Below, piece by piece: positions 25,731 to 34,106 of a stretch of DNA of 64,000 bases. Under the pieces are notes generated by a model. It ran no database searches. It saw only the letters and a program-made list of their open reading frames with translations, and was not told the origin of the DNA. The DNA comes from Pseudocitrobacter vendiensis (GTDB taxonomy: Bacteria > Pseudomonadota > Gammaproteobacteria > Enterobacterales > Enterobacteriaceae): NCBI RefSeq assembly GCF_943590815.1, contig NZ_CALSBS010000015.1, positions 1 through 64,000 of the forward strand, in the 5' to 3' direction. Within the stretch, counting starts at the first letter, position 1. The number at the start of each line of letters is the position of its first letter. A program made the translations under genes and the position numbers.

Positions 25731-26084
25731 ATGGCTTTTGAATACGAAAGTAAAACCCCACAGGATGTATTGGTTTATACCGACTCTCCTGTTTTCCACA
25801 AACGAACTGTGATCCTTGATCTGGCTGCTGACGTGACTTGTGGTGATGTCATCGATCCGACCACAGGCGCGGCTTATGTCGCTGCTGATGGCGATGATTG
25901 CGCTGTAGCACTGCAAAATCAGGTCGCTGGTGATGCTCGTAGTCTGGTTATCAGTGACACCCAATGTGTGTTCAATCCGGCGGGGTTGGTTGTGGACACA
26001 GCCGCAAAAGATGCTGCTTACGCCGCACTTATCAAACAGGGTAATCGCATTGCCAATGCAAACACCACTATCGCAGCGATCTAA
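25731..26084 (+). CDS. Head decoration protein, lambda gpD-like
   Basis: 117 residues, close to the 110 of lambda gpD. The order of elements agrees: a strand with VILDLAADVTCGDVIDPTTG, a short turn naming new annotation (AAYVAADGDDCAVAL), then CVFNPAGLVV and a helical or Ala-rich end (AAKDAAYAALIKQGNRI). It would form trimers on the outside of an expanded capsid and stabilise it. A GGAG lies about 10 bp before ATG 25731. It lies 18 bp before the capsid gene, the standard D-E order. Confidence 0.8.
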   Translation: MAFEYESKTPQDVLVYTDSPVFHKRTVILDLAADVTCGDVIDPTTGAAYVAADGDDCAVALQNQVAGDARSLVISDTQCVFNPAGLVVDTAAKDAAYAALIKQGNRIANANTTIAAI

Positions 26085-26102
26085 TCAAGGAGAGATACCA
26101 TT

Positions 26103-27131
26103 ATGAAATTGAATGATTTTACTAACCTAAGCGGTCAGTTTGTTAAACCAAGCGGCGAGGGATTCCTTCTGTCCAGCCTGGGCCTGTTTACCAGCCGCCC
26201 AAGTGACACGCAGATCATCGCGCTCGATACCCTGGAAGATGTACAGCGCGAAGTAACCAAGTCGGTTGCCCGTTATGGTTCTGAGATGTCCGGTCTGAAC
26301 TTCCCGAAAGCGGCTAACGTGACCGTTCAGGCTCCGTTACATGTCTACAGCTCCACCATCACCAGCCAGGATTGGCAGGGCAAGCGTCAACCCGGTGAAA
26401 ACCGTCAAATGACCGCTGAAGATGTTGTGGCGAACCATACCATGAAGCATTACCTGCAAACCCGCCGGGATGTTGAATTCGCCATGGCGCAGAGTCTGCT
26501 GCACAACGTAACCGAAGCCACGCACCTACGCGAAGGCCCAACCATCCTTTGGAACGAGTTCTGGGGAATCGAACAGCCTCAGACAACGGTTAAGACAGGT
26601 GTTAATGCCAATGTCATCACCGAACTACAGAAAGCAACTACGCTTCTGAAGCAAAAACTTGGTGGTTGGTCATCCAGCATTAAGCAGATTTACCTGCTGG
26701 CGAGTCCGAGCCTATTCACTGCAATTCAGGCGAACCCAACCGCATATCAGGCCGCTCTGTTTGGTGCTACGTCCCGCGATATCGTGTTCCCGGATACTCT
26801 GGGCGCATATGACCGCTATAACATCGGGCGTGTAACTGTGGTTCAGATTGATGATCCGCTATACGGCATTGCAGACGGGGAAGGTTATATGCTGGCGTCA
26901 TTCTCCAACATCGTAGAAGGTGACCTGTCACCGTACATGACTTACCAGACTCCGGCGAGCCGTCATGCAGAGGTTGCAAATGGTCCGGTTTATCCGTCTT
27001 ATCACTACGTTCTGCGCGATAAGTTCATGAATTATGAGGTGGTCAGCGAACTATCCCAGATTCAAATTCCTATGCGCCCGGACTTCATCCTGAAAATCAC
27101 GGGTGATTTCACCGATCAGGCTGTGGTGTAA
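26103..27131 (+). CDS. Major capsid protein, lambda gpE-like
   Basis: 342 residues, almost the length of lambda gpE (341). It starts directly with shell-protein sequence (no prohead protease or delta-domain is visible). Features resembling gpE are the central VEFAMAQSLLHNVTEATHLR helix followed by a segment like TILWNEFWG, a mid domain SIKQIYLLASPSLFTAIQ, and a C-terminal VVQIDDPLYGIADGEGYMLA with IPMRPDFILKITGDF at the end. AAGGAGAG precedes ATG 26103. The element lacks portal, protease and terminase genes, so assembly must use a helper's portal and packaging motor. Confidence 0.82.
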   Translation: MKLNDFTNLSGQFVKPSGEGFLLSSLGLFTSRPSDTQIIALDTLEDVQREVTKSVARYGSEMSGLNFPKAANVTVQAPLHVYSSTITSQDWQGKRQPGENRQMTAEDVVANHTMKHYLQTRRDVEFAMAQSLLHNVTEATHLREGPTILWNEFWGIEQPQTTVKTGVNANVITELQKATTLLKQKLGGWSSSIKQIYLLASPSLFTAIQANPTAYQAALFGATSRDIVFPDTLGAYDRYNIGRVTVVQIDDPLYGIADGEGYMLASFSNIVEGDLSPYMTYQTPASRHAEVANGPVYPSYHYVLRDKFMNYEVVSELSQIQIPMRPDFILKITGDFTDQAVV

Positions 27132-27205
27132 GAAGCGGAATTCCGCTGACGGGTATATTGGGGGCGATTTGCCCCCACCGTGGCCAGGCAAAGAAGAGGA
27201 TATAT

Positions 27206-27418
27206 ATGAAATTACAATTGATAGGCCGGGGAAACCTGCCTTTGCTCACGTTCATTATGGATGGTGGTTCTGATGACTCCATTCTGAATATCAGCGCGTT
27301 AAGTCGAAAACTCGGTTGTAGTCGGTCATCATTCATTGACCGTTGTCGTGACTACGGTCTGGACAGTGCTATCAGGTACTACCTAGAAGAGCAACGAAAG
27401 AAAACTGTGAAAGAGTAA
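27206..27418 (+). CDS. Small HTH-type protein
   Basis: 70 residues from ATG 27206, which has AAGAGGA upstream; the frame opens at 27158 without a ribosome binding site. ISALSRKLGCSRSSFIDRCR followed by DYGLDSAIRYYLEEQ looks like a helix-turn-helix. It is the last gene of the capsid operon, before a strong terminator, and may be a regulator such as an excisionase-like or late-gene control protein. No family match is known to me. Confidence 0.65.
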   Translation: MKLQLIGRGNLPLLTFIMDGGSDDSILNISALSRKLGCSRSSFIDRCRDYGLDSAIRYYLEEQRKKTVKE

Positions 27419-27442
27419 AAGCCGGGGCAATCCCGGCTTTTT
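27418..27442 (+). terminator. Terminator of the capsid operon
   Basis: GCCGGG/CCCGGC stem (27421-27437) with GCAAT loop, AAA before and TTTTT after. It can also act on the convergent transcript at 27449. Confidence 0.9.
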
Positions 27443-27448
27443 AGTACC

Positions 27449-27700
27449 TTATTTACGACCTTTATTTGATTGTGCAAGAACTGAAGCAGCAAGTTCTTTA
27501 GTTAAGGTACTTGAGCGAGGGTTGTTGAGGGCAGCAGATGCTTTATGTTCCATTGCACCGCTTGTCTGATTCGCTGAACCCTTTTGAGAGAGAGCAGAGC
27601 CAGCAAGGCTTTTTTGAATTCCAGATGCATTTGGGTTGTTCAATGTTTGTGCTGCGACTGATGCAACTGTACTTGATGTTTGCTTTGGATTATTTGCCAT
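27449..27700 (-). CDS. Small Ala/Ser-rich protein with internal repeat
   Basis: 83 residues from ATG 27700 (three residues shorter than the frame from 27709). The chain repeats a motif: TLNNPNASGIQKSLAGSALSQ in the first half and ALNNPRSSTLTKELAASVLAQ in the second. So it is two copies of a roughly 40-residue unit. I have seen similar KSLAGSALSQ proteins beside enterobacterial integrases but know no function. It lies downstream of and in the same direction as the integrase, 201 bp away. Confidence 0.75.
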   Translation of the reverse strand: MANNPKQTSSTVASVAAQTLNNPNASGIQKSLAGSALSQKGSANQTSGAMEHKASAALNNPRSSTLTKELAASVLAQSNKGRK

Positions 27701-27910
27701 TATCAACACCTTTATAAAATGATTAAATGGAACATATAGTGAATTATAATTATCAAAGCACTATATGTATGGTTTATGGTAATCGTCGTCGTATTGATTG
27801 ACAATACTGAACACATACTTCACTGGATAAATCCACAGTTGGTAATTCGTGCGGAATTTTTCTCTAAAAAAGAAATTAAAGACATTGAAAATCAGATTTT
27901 TTGTCTGATT

Positions 27911-29125
27911 TTATTCTGCTATTTGTGCATAATCGATCAGTTCAATGTAAGACGCTAATTCTTGTATATCAGCACCTCTTGAGTAAGTCCTCATGCTTTC
28001 GGATTTGCCCATCTGATGCCCTGCGAGTTGAGAGATGCGCCTTTCTTCAACTCCGGCCCGATCCAATTGTGTTATTGCCATCCCTCGAAGTGAGTGGAAG
28101 CATTGTCTATCGCTGGCCTCAGGCAAATGCTCTCTTTTCAGCACTGAGAATTTACTTGAGAAGAGTGCGCCAGGTCTTGCATCTTTTCGCGTCAACTTGT
28201 TGGAGGATTTGAACAGGAACTCCCCATGACGCTGTTTTAGATATCCATCGATGATGGGAAGTAAGCGGGAATGTATTGGGACGTCTCGTATACCAGCTTT
28301 GCTTTTTGCCTTCGGAATATGGAAACACCTAACCCCGTCCACAGTAATGATGTCTTGGTGCTTTAGACTGGCTATTTCGTTCAATCTCATTGCACTATGT
28401 AACGATATCAAAATCATATCCCTGATGTCGGTACGTGCTTTGCTTAAGAGGACATTGATCTGTTCAATCGTAAAAGGTTGGTAGGACTCGATTGAAGCAC
28501 CACGCCCATCAATACCATGACCATGAAATGGATTGTCCGGGCTGAGGGCATCAAAGTTACGCCGGGCATATTTGTAGAGGCTGGAAAGCGATATAACCCA
28601 GTTTTGCAACGTTGATAGTGCAAGCTGATCACTGTTTGTCTGTTCTTCAATGAACAAAGACACCATACGGCGACCGATACGGTCTAACTGGATGTCGTCG
28701 CGTTTTATACTCTCCAGGAAACGATCTGTTGCCCATTGAACACGCCCCAGGGTTGCCGAGGCTCGTTTACCAGTAAAGTGCCTTACATACTCGCTACAAA
28801 CAAATCGCAGGGTAGGGATTGTGTAAGACGTTGCAAGACGAGGCTTATCCGCATTTTGTCGAACTTCGGCATTAAGTTCAGCAAGGGCGTTCCGTAGCTT
28901 GACCTCGGAAGTGTCTTCACGGTGCTTTTCCTTAAGCTGGTTAAACTCCAACAGAAGGTGGTCACGGAAGTTTCTGGCTTTAGCCAGGTCACGAGTGCCT
29001 GTACTCCTACGCCAGAGTTTTTTGCCGTTAAAGAGATGACGAAGATAAGCCGGGATAAAAATCTGAAACATCCAGGTTCCTTCGCGGAGTTGATACATGT
29101 ACTCAGTTTTTCTGTTGATCGCCAT
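27911..29125 (-). CDS. int: Tyrosine integrase of the element
   Basis: 404 residues. N-terminal DUF6538-type arm domain (YQLREGTWMFQIFIPAYLRH and on to about residue 60), core-binding domain (about 100-195), and catalytic domain (about 215-395). Catalytic residues are Arg247 (SAMRLNE), Lys276, His344 and Arg347 (FHSLRGMA), His370 (AGHQMG) and nucleophile Tyr381 (RTYSRG). It is complete and probably active. The start codon lies 110 bp inside the right repeat. Because the displaced native sodB promoter reads in the same direction, it may add to or drive integrase expression. GAGGATC precedes ATG 29125. Confidence 0.95.
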   Translation of the reverse strand: MAINRKTEYMYQLREGTWMFQIFIPAYLRHLFNGKKLWRRSTGTRDLAKARNFRDHLLLEFNQLKEKHREDTSEVKLRNALAELNAEVRQNADKPRLATSYTIPTLRFVCSEYVRHFTGKRASATLGRVQWATDRFLESIKRDDIQLDRIGRRMVSLFIEEQTNSDQLALSTLQNWVISLSSLYKYARRNFDALSPDNPFHGHGIDGRGASIESYQPFTIEQINVLLSKARTDIRDMILISLHSAMRLNEIASLKHQDIITVDGVRCFHIPKAKSKAGIRDVPIHSRLLPIIDGYLKQRHGEFLFKSSNKLTRKDARPGALFSSKFSVLKREHLPEASDRQCFHSLRGMAITQLDRAGVEERRISQLAGHQMGKSESMRTYSRGADIQELASYIELIDYAQIAE

Positions 29126-29206
29126 AGGTTTGATCCTCTATGATGCGGCAATCAGCGTTACACTGTTATTTACTGTAAGAGATACAAACGGTTATGCAGG
29201 AAGGCA

Positions 29207-29248
29207 CTAGGGGATGACGGAACGTCGTTCCCTGAATTCGAACGACAT
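29207..29248 (-). pseudogene. 13-codon sodB stub made by the insertion
   Basis: The displaced sodB start reads MSFEFRERRSVIP and then TAG. The first four codons are sodB, the rest is element sequence. The ribosome binding site is intact, so a short peptide would be made from the native sodB transcript. Confidence 0.85.
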
Positions 29249-29261
29249 TGCTACTCTCCTT
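29235..29261. repeat. attR: right 27-bp repeat
   Basis: Same sequence as 15841-15867. It carries the native side of the sodB leader (outside) and the integrase side of the element (inside). Confidence 0.9.
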
Positions 29262-29303
29262 TTTATAGTTAATATCCCCAGTAACCCTGTACTGAGTGTG
29301 GAT

Positions 29304-29331
29304 AGAGTAGCAAATTAAAAGGTGTGATAAA
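29304..29331 (-). promoter_or_regulatory. Probable native sodB promoter, now separated from sodB
   Basis: Minus strand TTTATC (29326-29331), 16-bp spacer, TACTCT (29304-29309) with an extended TGC. This gives a leader of roughly 55 nt to the start codon in the right repeat, about the length of the E. coli sodB leader. Confidence 0.6.
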
Positions 29332-29370
29332 AGAGAAGGTTACCCTGCCATCAGCGTGGCAGGGCAGGGG

Positions 29371-30228
29371 TTAGCGGATGGTTTTGGGCGTCATGACGCG
29401 GCGTGCGCCGACGTAGTGGCGGTCCCAGTAGTCTTCACTGAGCGAGGTAATTTGAATATCACGACCGGTACGCGGAGACTGAATAAACTTCCCGCCGCCG
29501 ATATAGACGCCAACGTGATCGGCGGTGCCACGGCCACGCGTGCGGAAGAACACTAAATCGCCGCTCTCCAGCTCGCCACGGTCAATCGCACGGGCATCGC
29601 GCAGGTGGTACATTTCGTTAGCGGTACGTGGAATACGAAATTTCACCAGATCTTTATACGCGTAATAAACCAGACCACTGCAATCAAAACCGGTACGCGG
29701 AGATGTTCCGCCCCAGCGATAGGGTTTGCCAATCTGGTCCATCAATTTATTCATCGCCGTTTTTTGTGCTTTCTGCACGCGCGCCTTATGCGCTTCGGCG
29801 ATAGTTAACGGTTTGTTCTCTACCGTGCTGGTGGTACAGGTTTTCTTATGACCTTTACGGACCACGCATTTGGTGGTGACGTTTGCCGCTGCGGTTTTCA
29901 TCGCGCTGCTTTTGCTACGGCGGGTAGAAGCCGTCTTCGTGGTGCTGGCTGTGCGCGCAGTGCGGGATGATTTGCTGGCGGTAGAGGCGGTTTTTTTACT
30001 TGCCGTCGCCTTAGTTGTGGTTTTTTTGCTGGTTGAGGCGGTGGACTTCTTCTTGCTGCTGCTTTTGCTGACGGTATTTTTCTTCTTCCGTTCGCTTCCC
30101 TTGGCGGAATGCGATTTTTGCGCCGCCGCAGCTTTCGTGTGACCGGAAGCGTGCGAGAGCGGCGAGAATGTTAATGATGAAAACAGCAAAGCACAGAGCG
30201 TGATCGACATTTTTTTTATTCGCGCCAC
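29371..30228 (-). CDS. mepH: Peptidoglycan D,D-endopeptidase MepH
   Basis: 285 residues from GTG 30228, chosen because AGAGGA lies 7 bp upstream and E. coli MepH starts with the same MARI; the frame stays open to 30264. Signal peptide to about HAS, then a Lys/Ser/Thr-rich, low-complexity linker of about 100 residues, then an NlpC/P60 domain with catalytic Cys in GFDCSGLVYYAY and His in ADHVGVYIGGG. It cuts D-Ala-mDAP cross-links for wall growth. The linker is longer than in K-12 (271 residues in total). Confidence 0.93.
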   Translation of the reverse strand: MARIKKMSITLCALLFSSLTFSPLSHASGHTKAAAAQKSHSAKGSERKKKNTVSKSSSKKKSTASTSKKTTTKATASKKTASTASKSSRTARTASTTKTASTRRSKSSAMKTAAANVTTKCVVRKGHKKTCTTSTVENKPLTIAEAHKARVQKAQKTAMNKLMDQIGKPYRWGGTSPRTGFDCSGLVYYAYKDLVKFRIPRTANEMYHLRDARAIDRGELESGDLVFFRTRGRGTADHVGVYIGGGKFIQSPRTGRDIQITSLSEDYWDRHYVGARRVMTPKTIR

Positions 30229-30567
30229 TGAGCAATCCTCTGAGAATGAAGGCATTAAATTCATGCCTGGGTATGATTTACAAAACTCATCAATTCTAAT
30301 CCATATAAACCAATAATGTTAATAGCGATTTTGTATCTAAAAGAGTGTTTCGTTAGCAAGTGCAAAAAAAAACGGCAATTGAAATACAATCAGCTAAAAA
30401 ATGCACAGATTTTTTGTCAGCGTGCTGTTAAAGTGACATTTTGAAGGCATGTTCTGCACTCGGCGGGTAAAAGAGTAAAGAGTGAATAAAATGTTATTTT
30501 CCGTCTGAGGTCTGAAACGCTACAATGTCAGACTACATGTGGTATTCGAAGTTAAGGAAGTAAGACA
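30229..30567. other. Divergent control region of mepH and grxD
   Basis: 339 AT-rich bases without a gene. Promoters for both flanking genes must lie here. I see no clear operator. Confidence 0.5.
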
Positions 30568-30915
30568 ATGAGCACAACTGTTGAAACAATCCAACGTCAG
30601 ATCGCTGAGAACCCCATCCTGCTGTACATGAAGGGTTCCCCGAAACTGCCAAGCTGCGGTTTTTCCGCACAAGCTGTCCAGGCGCTCTCTGCCTGTGGCG
30701 AACGTTTTGCATACGTAGATATTCTGCAAAACCCGGAAATTCGCGCTGAGCTGCCGAAATACGCGAACTGGCCGACCTTCCCGCAGCTGTGGGTTGATGG
30801 CGAGCTGGTTGGCGGCTGCGACATCATCATCGAGATGTACCAGCGCGGTGAATTGCAGCAGTTGATTAAAGAAACGGCGGCAAAATATAAAGAAGAAGAG
30901 CCGAAAGCGGAGTGA
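30568..30915 (+). CDS. grxD: Monothiol glutaredoxin GrxD
   Basis: 115 residues, E. coli length. The CGFS active site is at residues 30-33 (KLPSCGFSAQAV), with the glutathione-binding WPTFPQLWV and GGCDIIIEM motifs after it. It binds a [2Fe-2S] cluster with glutathione, often with BolA, and hands clusters to apoproteins. AAGGAAG precedes ATG 30568. Confidence 0.97.
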   Translation: MSTTVETIQRQIAENPILLYMKGSPKLPSCGFSAQAVQALSACGERFAYVDILQNPEIRAELPKYANWPTFPQLWVDGELVGGCDIIIEMYQRGELQQLIKETAAKYKEEEPKAE

Positions 30916-30920
30916 TTCGC

Positions 30921-30982
30921 AGGCGGTTACAGTGTTAACCGCCTTCCGGCAAAAAAAAGCGACCTGAAACGGTCGCTTTTTT
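30921..30982. terminator. Two hairpins between grxD and rnt
   Basis: AGGCGGTTA/TAACCGCCT (30921-30944), then AGCGACC/GGTCGCT (30958-30977) with A-run before and T-run after. The second is a good bidirectional terminator. Confidence 0.85.
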
Positions 30983-30989
30983 ATGTGAT

Positions 30990-31634
30990 TTATTCCGTGG
31001 TAAGGGGTAGCGGCCAGCCGCCCAGACGTTTCCAGCGGTTGACGATTTCGCAAAAGAGCTGCGCCGTCTGTTCCGTATCGTACAGCGCGGAGTGCGCCTG
31101 CTCACCGTCAAAGGCCATACCTGCCGCAATACAGGCTTTCGACAGAACGGTTTGCCCCAGCGCCAGCCCGCTCAGCGCAGCGGTATCGAAAGTCACGAAA
31201 GGGTGGAACGGATTGCGTTTTAGATTCGCGCGCTCAGCGGCGGCCATCATGAAGCTGTGATCGAAGGTGGCGTTATGCGCGACCATAATGGCGCGGTTGC
31301 AGCCCGCGTCTTTCAGGCCTTTGCGCACCATTTTGAAAATGGCATGCAGCGCGTCATGCTCGCTCACGGCACCACGTTCAGGGTCAGTCGGATCAATACC
31401 GTTAAACGCCAGTGCTTCCGGTTGCAGATTCGCACCCTCAAACGGCTCAACATGGAAATGTGCAGTGGTGTCCGGCATCAACCAGCCATCTTCATCCATT
31501 TTCAACGTGATCGCTGCGATTTCGAGCAGAGCATCAGTTTTGGCGTTGAATCCGGCGGTTTCAACATCAATCACCACGGGATAAAAACCACGAAAACGGT
31601 CGCACAGACCATTCAGTTGCGCATTGTCGGACAT
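30990..31634 (-). CDS. rnt: Ribonuclease T
   Basis: 214 residues, E. coli length plus or minus one. DEDD exonuclease motifs: [10 protein letters not shown] (Exo I, residues 21-30), [11 protein letters not shown] (Exo II) and [14 protein letters not shown] (Exo III, DEDDh type). It trims the 3' ends of tRNA, 5S and 23S rRNA as a dimer. It is about 100 bp downstream of gloA in the same direction, as in E. coli, but with a terminator between them. Confidence 0.97.
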   Translation of the reverse strand: MSDNAQLNGLCDRFRGFYPVVIDVETAGFNAKTDALLEIAAITLKMDEDGWLMPDTTAHFHVEPFEGANLQPEALAFNGIDPTDPERGAVSEHDALHAIFKMVRKGLKDAGCNRAIMVAHNATFDHSFMMAAAERANLKRNPFHPFVTFDTAALSGLALGQTVLSKACIAAGMAFDGEQAHSALYDTEQTAQLFCEIVNRWKRLGGWPLPLTTE

Positions 31635-31712
31635 TAGAATCTCTTAACCTGAAAAAAGTAGCGCGCATTATGGCAAATTTTGCCAGGGGATGCAGTAAAA
31701 GCGGATAAAAGA

Positions 31713-31732
31713 ACGGGCGCCGTAGCGCCCGT
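31713..31732 (-). terminator. Terminator of gloA
   Basis: ACGGGCGC/GCGCCCGT stem with 4-nt loop, followed on the minus strand by TCTTTTAT. Confidence 0.75.
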
Positions 31733-31738
31733 GGGGAA

Positions 31739-32146
31739 TCAGTTGCCAAGGCCTTTGCCGGCGTCTTTTTCTTCAATCAGTTCGATTTTATAACCGTCCG
31801 GATCTTCAACGAAGGCGATAACCGTGGTGCCGCCTTTTACCGGGCCGGCTTCACGGGTAACGTTGCCGCCGTTGTGGCGAATGCGCTCACAGGCTTCTGC
31901 GGCGTTGTCGACGCTCAGGGCGATATGACCATAAGCATTGCCGAGGTCGTATTTATCGACGCCCCAGTTATAGGTCAACTCAATCACGGCTTCGTCTTTT
32001 TCGTCACCGTAGCCAACGAAGGCGAGTGAGTATTTGTATTCGGTGTTTTCACTGGTACGCAGCAGTTTCATACCCAGTACTTTGGTGTAAAACTCGATGG
32101 AACGTTGCAGGTCGCCAACACGAAGCATGGTGTGCAATAAGCGCAT
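31739..32146 (-). CDS. gloA: Lactoylglutathione lyase (glyoxalase I)
   Basis: 135 residues. Metal ligands His5, Glu56, His74 and Glu122 are all in place, as in the nickel enzyme of E. coli. It converts the hemithioacetal of methylglyoxal and glutathione to S-lactoylglutathione. It follows nemA by 84 bp; nemRA-gloA is the electrophile-detoxification operon of E. coli and NemR controls it. Confidence 0.97.
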   Translation of the reverse strand: MRLLHTMLRVGDLQRSIEFYTKVLGMKLLRTSENTEYKYSLAFVGYGDEKDEAVIELTYNWGVDKYDLGNAYGHIALSVDNAAEACERIRHNGGNVTREAGPVKGGTTVIAFVEDPDGYKIELIEEKDAGKGLGN

Positions 32147-32230
32147 AATTTCCTCTCACTGGATAATCGTTATTTAAAACAAAACATTATTTTAGTATAG
32201 CGGCGGATCCCTGCCGCTATCAATGTGCGA

Positions 32231-33328
32231 TTACAGTGTAGGGTAATCGGTGTAACCTTCGGCGTCACCACCGTAGAAGCTTTCCGGACGCTGCGGGTTG
32301 AGTTCCGCTTTGCGTTGCAGGCGAGCCACCAGGTCCGGGTTGGCGATATATGCGCGGCCAAAGGCCACCGCGTCAATCAACCCTTTTTGAATCAGATCTT
32401 CGGCTTTTTCCGGCGTGTAGGCCCCGGCACCGATAATCACACCCTGGAAACGGGCGCGTACTTTTTCACGGAACGTTTCGCTGTACGGTTCGCCGCCGGC
32501 CCAGTCTGGTTCAGACATGTGCAGGTACGCAATTCCGCGTTTGCCCAGTTCTTCAATCAGGTACAGTGCGTCGGCTTCTTCGTTCGGGCCATTATCCACG
32601 TTCTGGAAGGAACCAATCGGCGATACGCGGATACCAATGCGATCGGCACCCCATTCTTCGATTGCGGCGTCAACCACTTCCAGCACCAGACGCGCACGGT
32701 TTTCGACGCTGCCGCCGTATTGATCGGTACGGTGGTTAGAAGAAGGCGAAAGGAACTGATGCAGCAGATATCCGTGTGCAGAGTGCAGTTCAACCAGGTC
32801 GAAACCGGCTTCACGGGCATTGGCGACCGCCTGACGGAAATCATTCACAATCCCCGGGATCTCTTCGGTTTCCAGCGCACGCGGCATAGAAGTATCAACG
32901 CGAATAGCATGACCCTTTTCGTCACGCAGGGAAGTACGTGTACCGGCGCTCAACGCAGACGGCGCAACCGGAGCCTGGCCGCCAGGTTGCAGGCTGGAGT
33001 GGGAAATACGCCCGGTGTGCCAGAATTGTACGGCAATGCGACCGCCTTCAGCGTGAACCCCTGCGGTGATTTTTTGCCACGCAGCAATTTGCTCTTTGCT
33101 GTAGAGACCCGGCGCGCCGGCATAGCCTTTTGCCTGGGCGGAGATTTGCGTCGCTTCAGAAATAATCAGCCCTGAACTGGCGCGTTGACGGTAATACTCA
33201 GCCATCAGCGGTGTTGGGATATCGCCTGGCTCAATGCTGCGTAAGCGGGTGAGCGGGGCCATAAAGACACGGTTAGGGGCGGTTACAGCACCCACTTTCA
33301 GTGGGGTAAACAGTTTTTCTTGCGACAT
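32231..33328 (-). CDS. nemA: N-ethylmaleimide reductase NemA (Old Yellow Enzyme family)
   Basis: 365 residues from ATG 33328, the E. coli start (MSxEKL) with GGAGTCA upstream; the frame opens earlier inside nemR. FMN-binding TIM barrel with [20 protein letters not shown], the [14 protein letters not shown] motif and [18 protein letters not shown] phosphate loops. It reduces maleimides, nitrate esters and quinone-like electrophiles with NADPH. Between nemR and nemA lies a second NemR-like box. Confidence 0.96.
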   Translation of the reverse strand: MSQEKLFTPLKVGAVTAPNRVFMAPLTRLRSIEPGDIPTPLMAEYYRQRASSGLIISEATQISAQAKGYAGAPGLYSKEQIAAWQKITAGVHAEGGRIAVQFWHTGRISHSSLQPGGQAPVAPSALSAGTRTSLRDEKGHAIRVDTSMPRALETEEIPGIVNDFRQAVANAREAGFDLVELHSAHGYLLHQFLSPSSNHRTDQYGGSVENRARLVLEVVDAAIEEWGADRIGIRVSPIGSFQNVDNGPNEEADALYLIEELGKRGIAYLHMSEPDWAGGEPYSETFREKVRARFQGVIIGAGAYTPEKAEDLIQKGLIDAVAFGRAYIANPDLVARLQRKAELNPQRPESFYGGDAEGYTDYPTL

Positions 33329-33341
33329 GGTGACTCCTGAG

Positions 33342-33356
33342 TAGACCGGTCGTCTA
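33342..33356. promoter_or_regulatory. Imperfect NemR-type box before nemA
   Basis: TAGACCGGTCGTCTA resembles the palindrome before nemR. It lies 14 bp upstream of nemA and could give that gene its own control. Confidence 0.55.
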
Positions 33357-33380
33357 GTGATTCGGTAAAATAAAACGCCC

Positions 33381-33980
33381 TTATTGTGCGGGCGCTGCAA
33401 TCATCGTTTTGGCGTGAGCCAGCGCGCTTTCAAGCGGCGTCGAGCTCTTTGAAATCTTGGCCTGAAGGTTCGCACCCAGCCAAAGTGAATAGAGCACTTC
33501 TGCCTGGGTATGCGCCTCGCCGTCGAAGCGTAAACAACCGTGACGACGACCTTGTTCCAGCGCCTGCGCCAGCAGGTTGATGATCTGGCTGGCGCCCTTA
33601 TTCATTTCTGTGCGCATGTCTTCCGACAGGTCGCACACTTCTGCAGAGAGCTTCACGGTTAAACAACCGCTAATTTTTCCCTGCTGGCAAAACTGGTTAA
33701 CGGCCTGCTGATAGTAAGCCAGCAGGCGATCGCGATAGGTACCTTCACCTGCGGCAAAGTGTTGCGCAAGGCGCTGGTGATAATCGGCAAAATAGCGTTC
33801 AAGCATCGCGACGCCAAAGGCTTCTTTCGAACGGAAATAGTGGTAGAACGATCCTTTCGGAACTTCCGCCGTTTTCAACAGTTCGCTTAAGCCCATTCCA
33901 ACAAAACCGCGCTGCATGCAAAGCTGCTCGCCGGTGGCCAGAATGTGTTCGCGGGTATCGTGTTCACTGTGTTTGCTCAT
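33381..33980 (-). CDS. nemR: Electrophile- and hypochlorite-sensing repressor NemR
   Basis: 199 residues, E. coli length. TetR headpiece with [21 protein letters not shown] at about residues 26-46. The conserved sensing cysteine lies in [15 protein letters not shown] near residue 106. It represses nemRA-gloA until its cysteine reacts with electrophiles or reactive chlorine. A perfect NemR box is just upstream. Confidence 0.95.
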   Translation of the reverse strand: MSKHSEHDTREHILATGEQLCMQRGFVGMGLSELLKTAEVPKGSFYHYFRSKEAFGVAMLERYFADYHQRLAQHFAAGEGTYRDRLLAYYQQAVNQFCQQGKISGCLTVKLSAEVCDLSEDMRTEMNKGASQIINLLAQALEQGRRHGCLRFDGEAHTQAEVLYSLWLGANLQAKISKSSTPLESALAHAKTMIAAPAQ

Positions 33981-33995
33981 GGGGAAATAATCTAA

Positions 33996-34011
33996 TAGAC
34001 CAATCGGTCTA
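33996..34011. promoter_or_regulatory. NemR operator
   Basis: TAGACCAATCGGTCTA, a dyad with 6-bp perfect arms, 16 bp before the nemR start. It fits the known NemR site TAGACC-N4-GGTCTA. Confidence 0.88.
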
Positions 34012-34106
34012 GTGCAAGTTTTTTTTCATCCTTTCCGTAGACGATAAAGTTGCAGAGCCGGACGTAAACGTCTTCAATGAAGACATATCGATGAAAGGAG
34101 GGCAAC

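Larger units (their letters stand above)
15841..29261. mobile_element. Integrative element of about 13.4 kb inserted at the sodB start codon; probable phage satellite
   Basis: It is bounded by identical 27-bp direct repeats (15841-15867 and 29235-29261). One integrase lies 110 bp inside the right repeat. The interior is more AT-rich than the flanks and holds no host-like gene. Contents from the left: five small genes including a second recombinase, an orphan gene, iteron-like repeats, a cos-like GC tract, four replication or DNA-binding type genes, a small acidic gene, a tape-measure-like gene, a hairpin-rich leader, decoration and capsid genes, a small HTH gene and the integrase with one small antisense-oriented neighbour. 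No terminase, portal, protease, lysis or tail-tube gene is seen. That fits a satellite that depends on a helper, though a decayed prophage is the alternative. Confidence 0.9.

Noticed and set aside
15841..29261. Complete prophage
   Set aside because: No terminase, portal, protease, tail tube, fibre, lysis or typical CI/Cro genes are seen, and 13.4 kb is too small for a tailed phage.
32225..33175. 316-codon plus-strand frame
   Set aside because: Antisense of nemA, with typical shadow composition.
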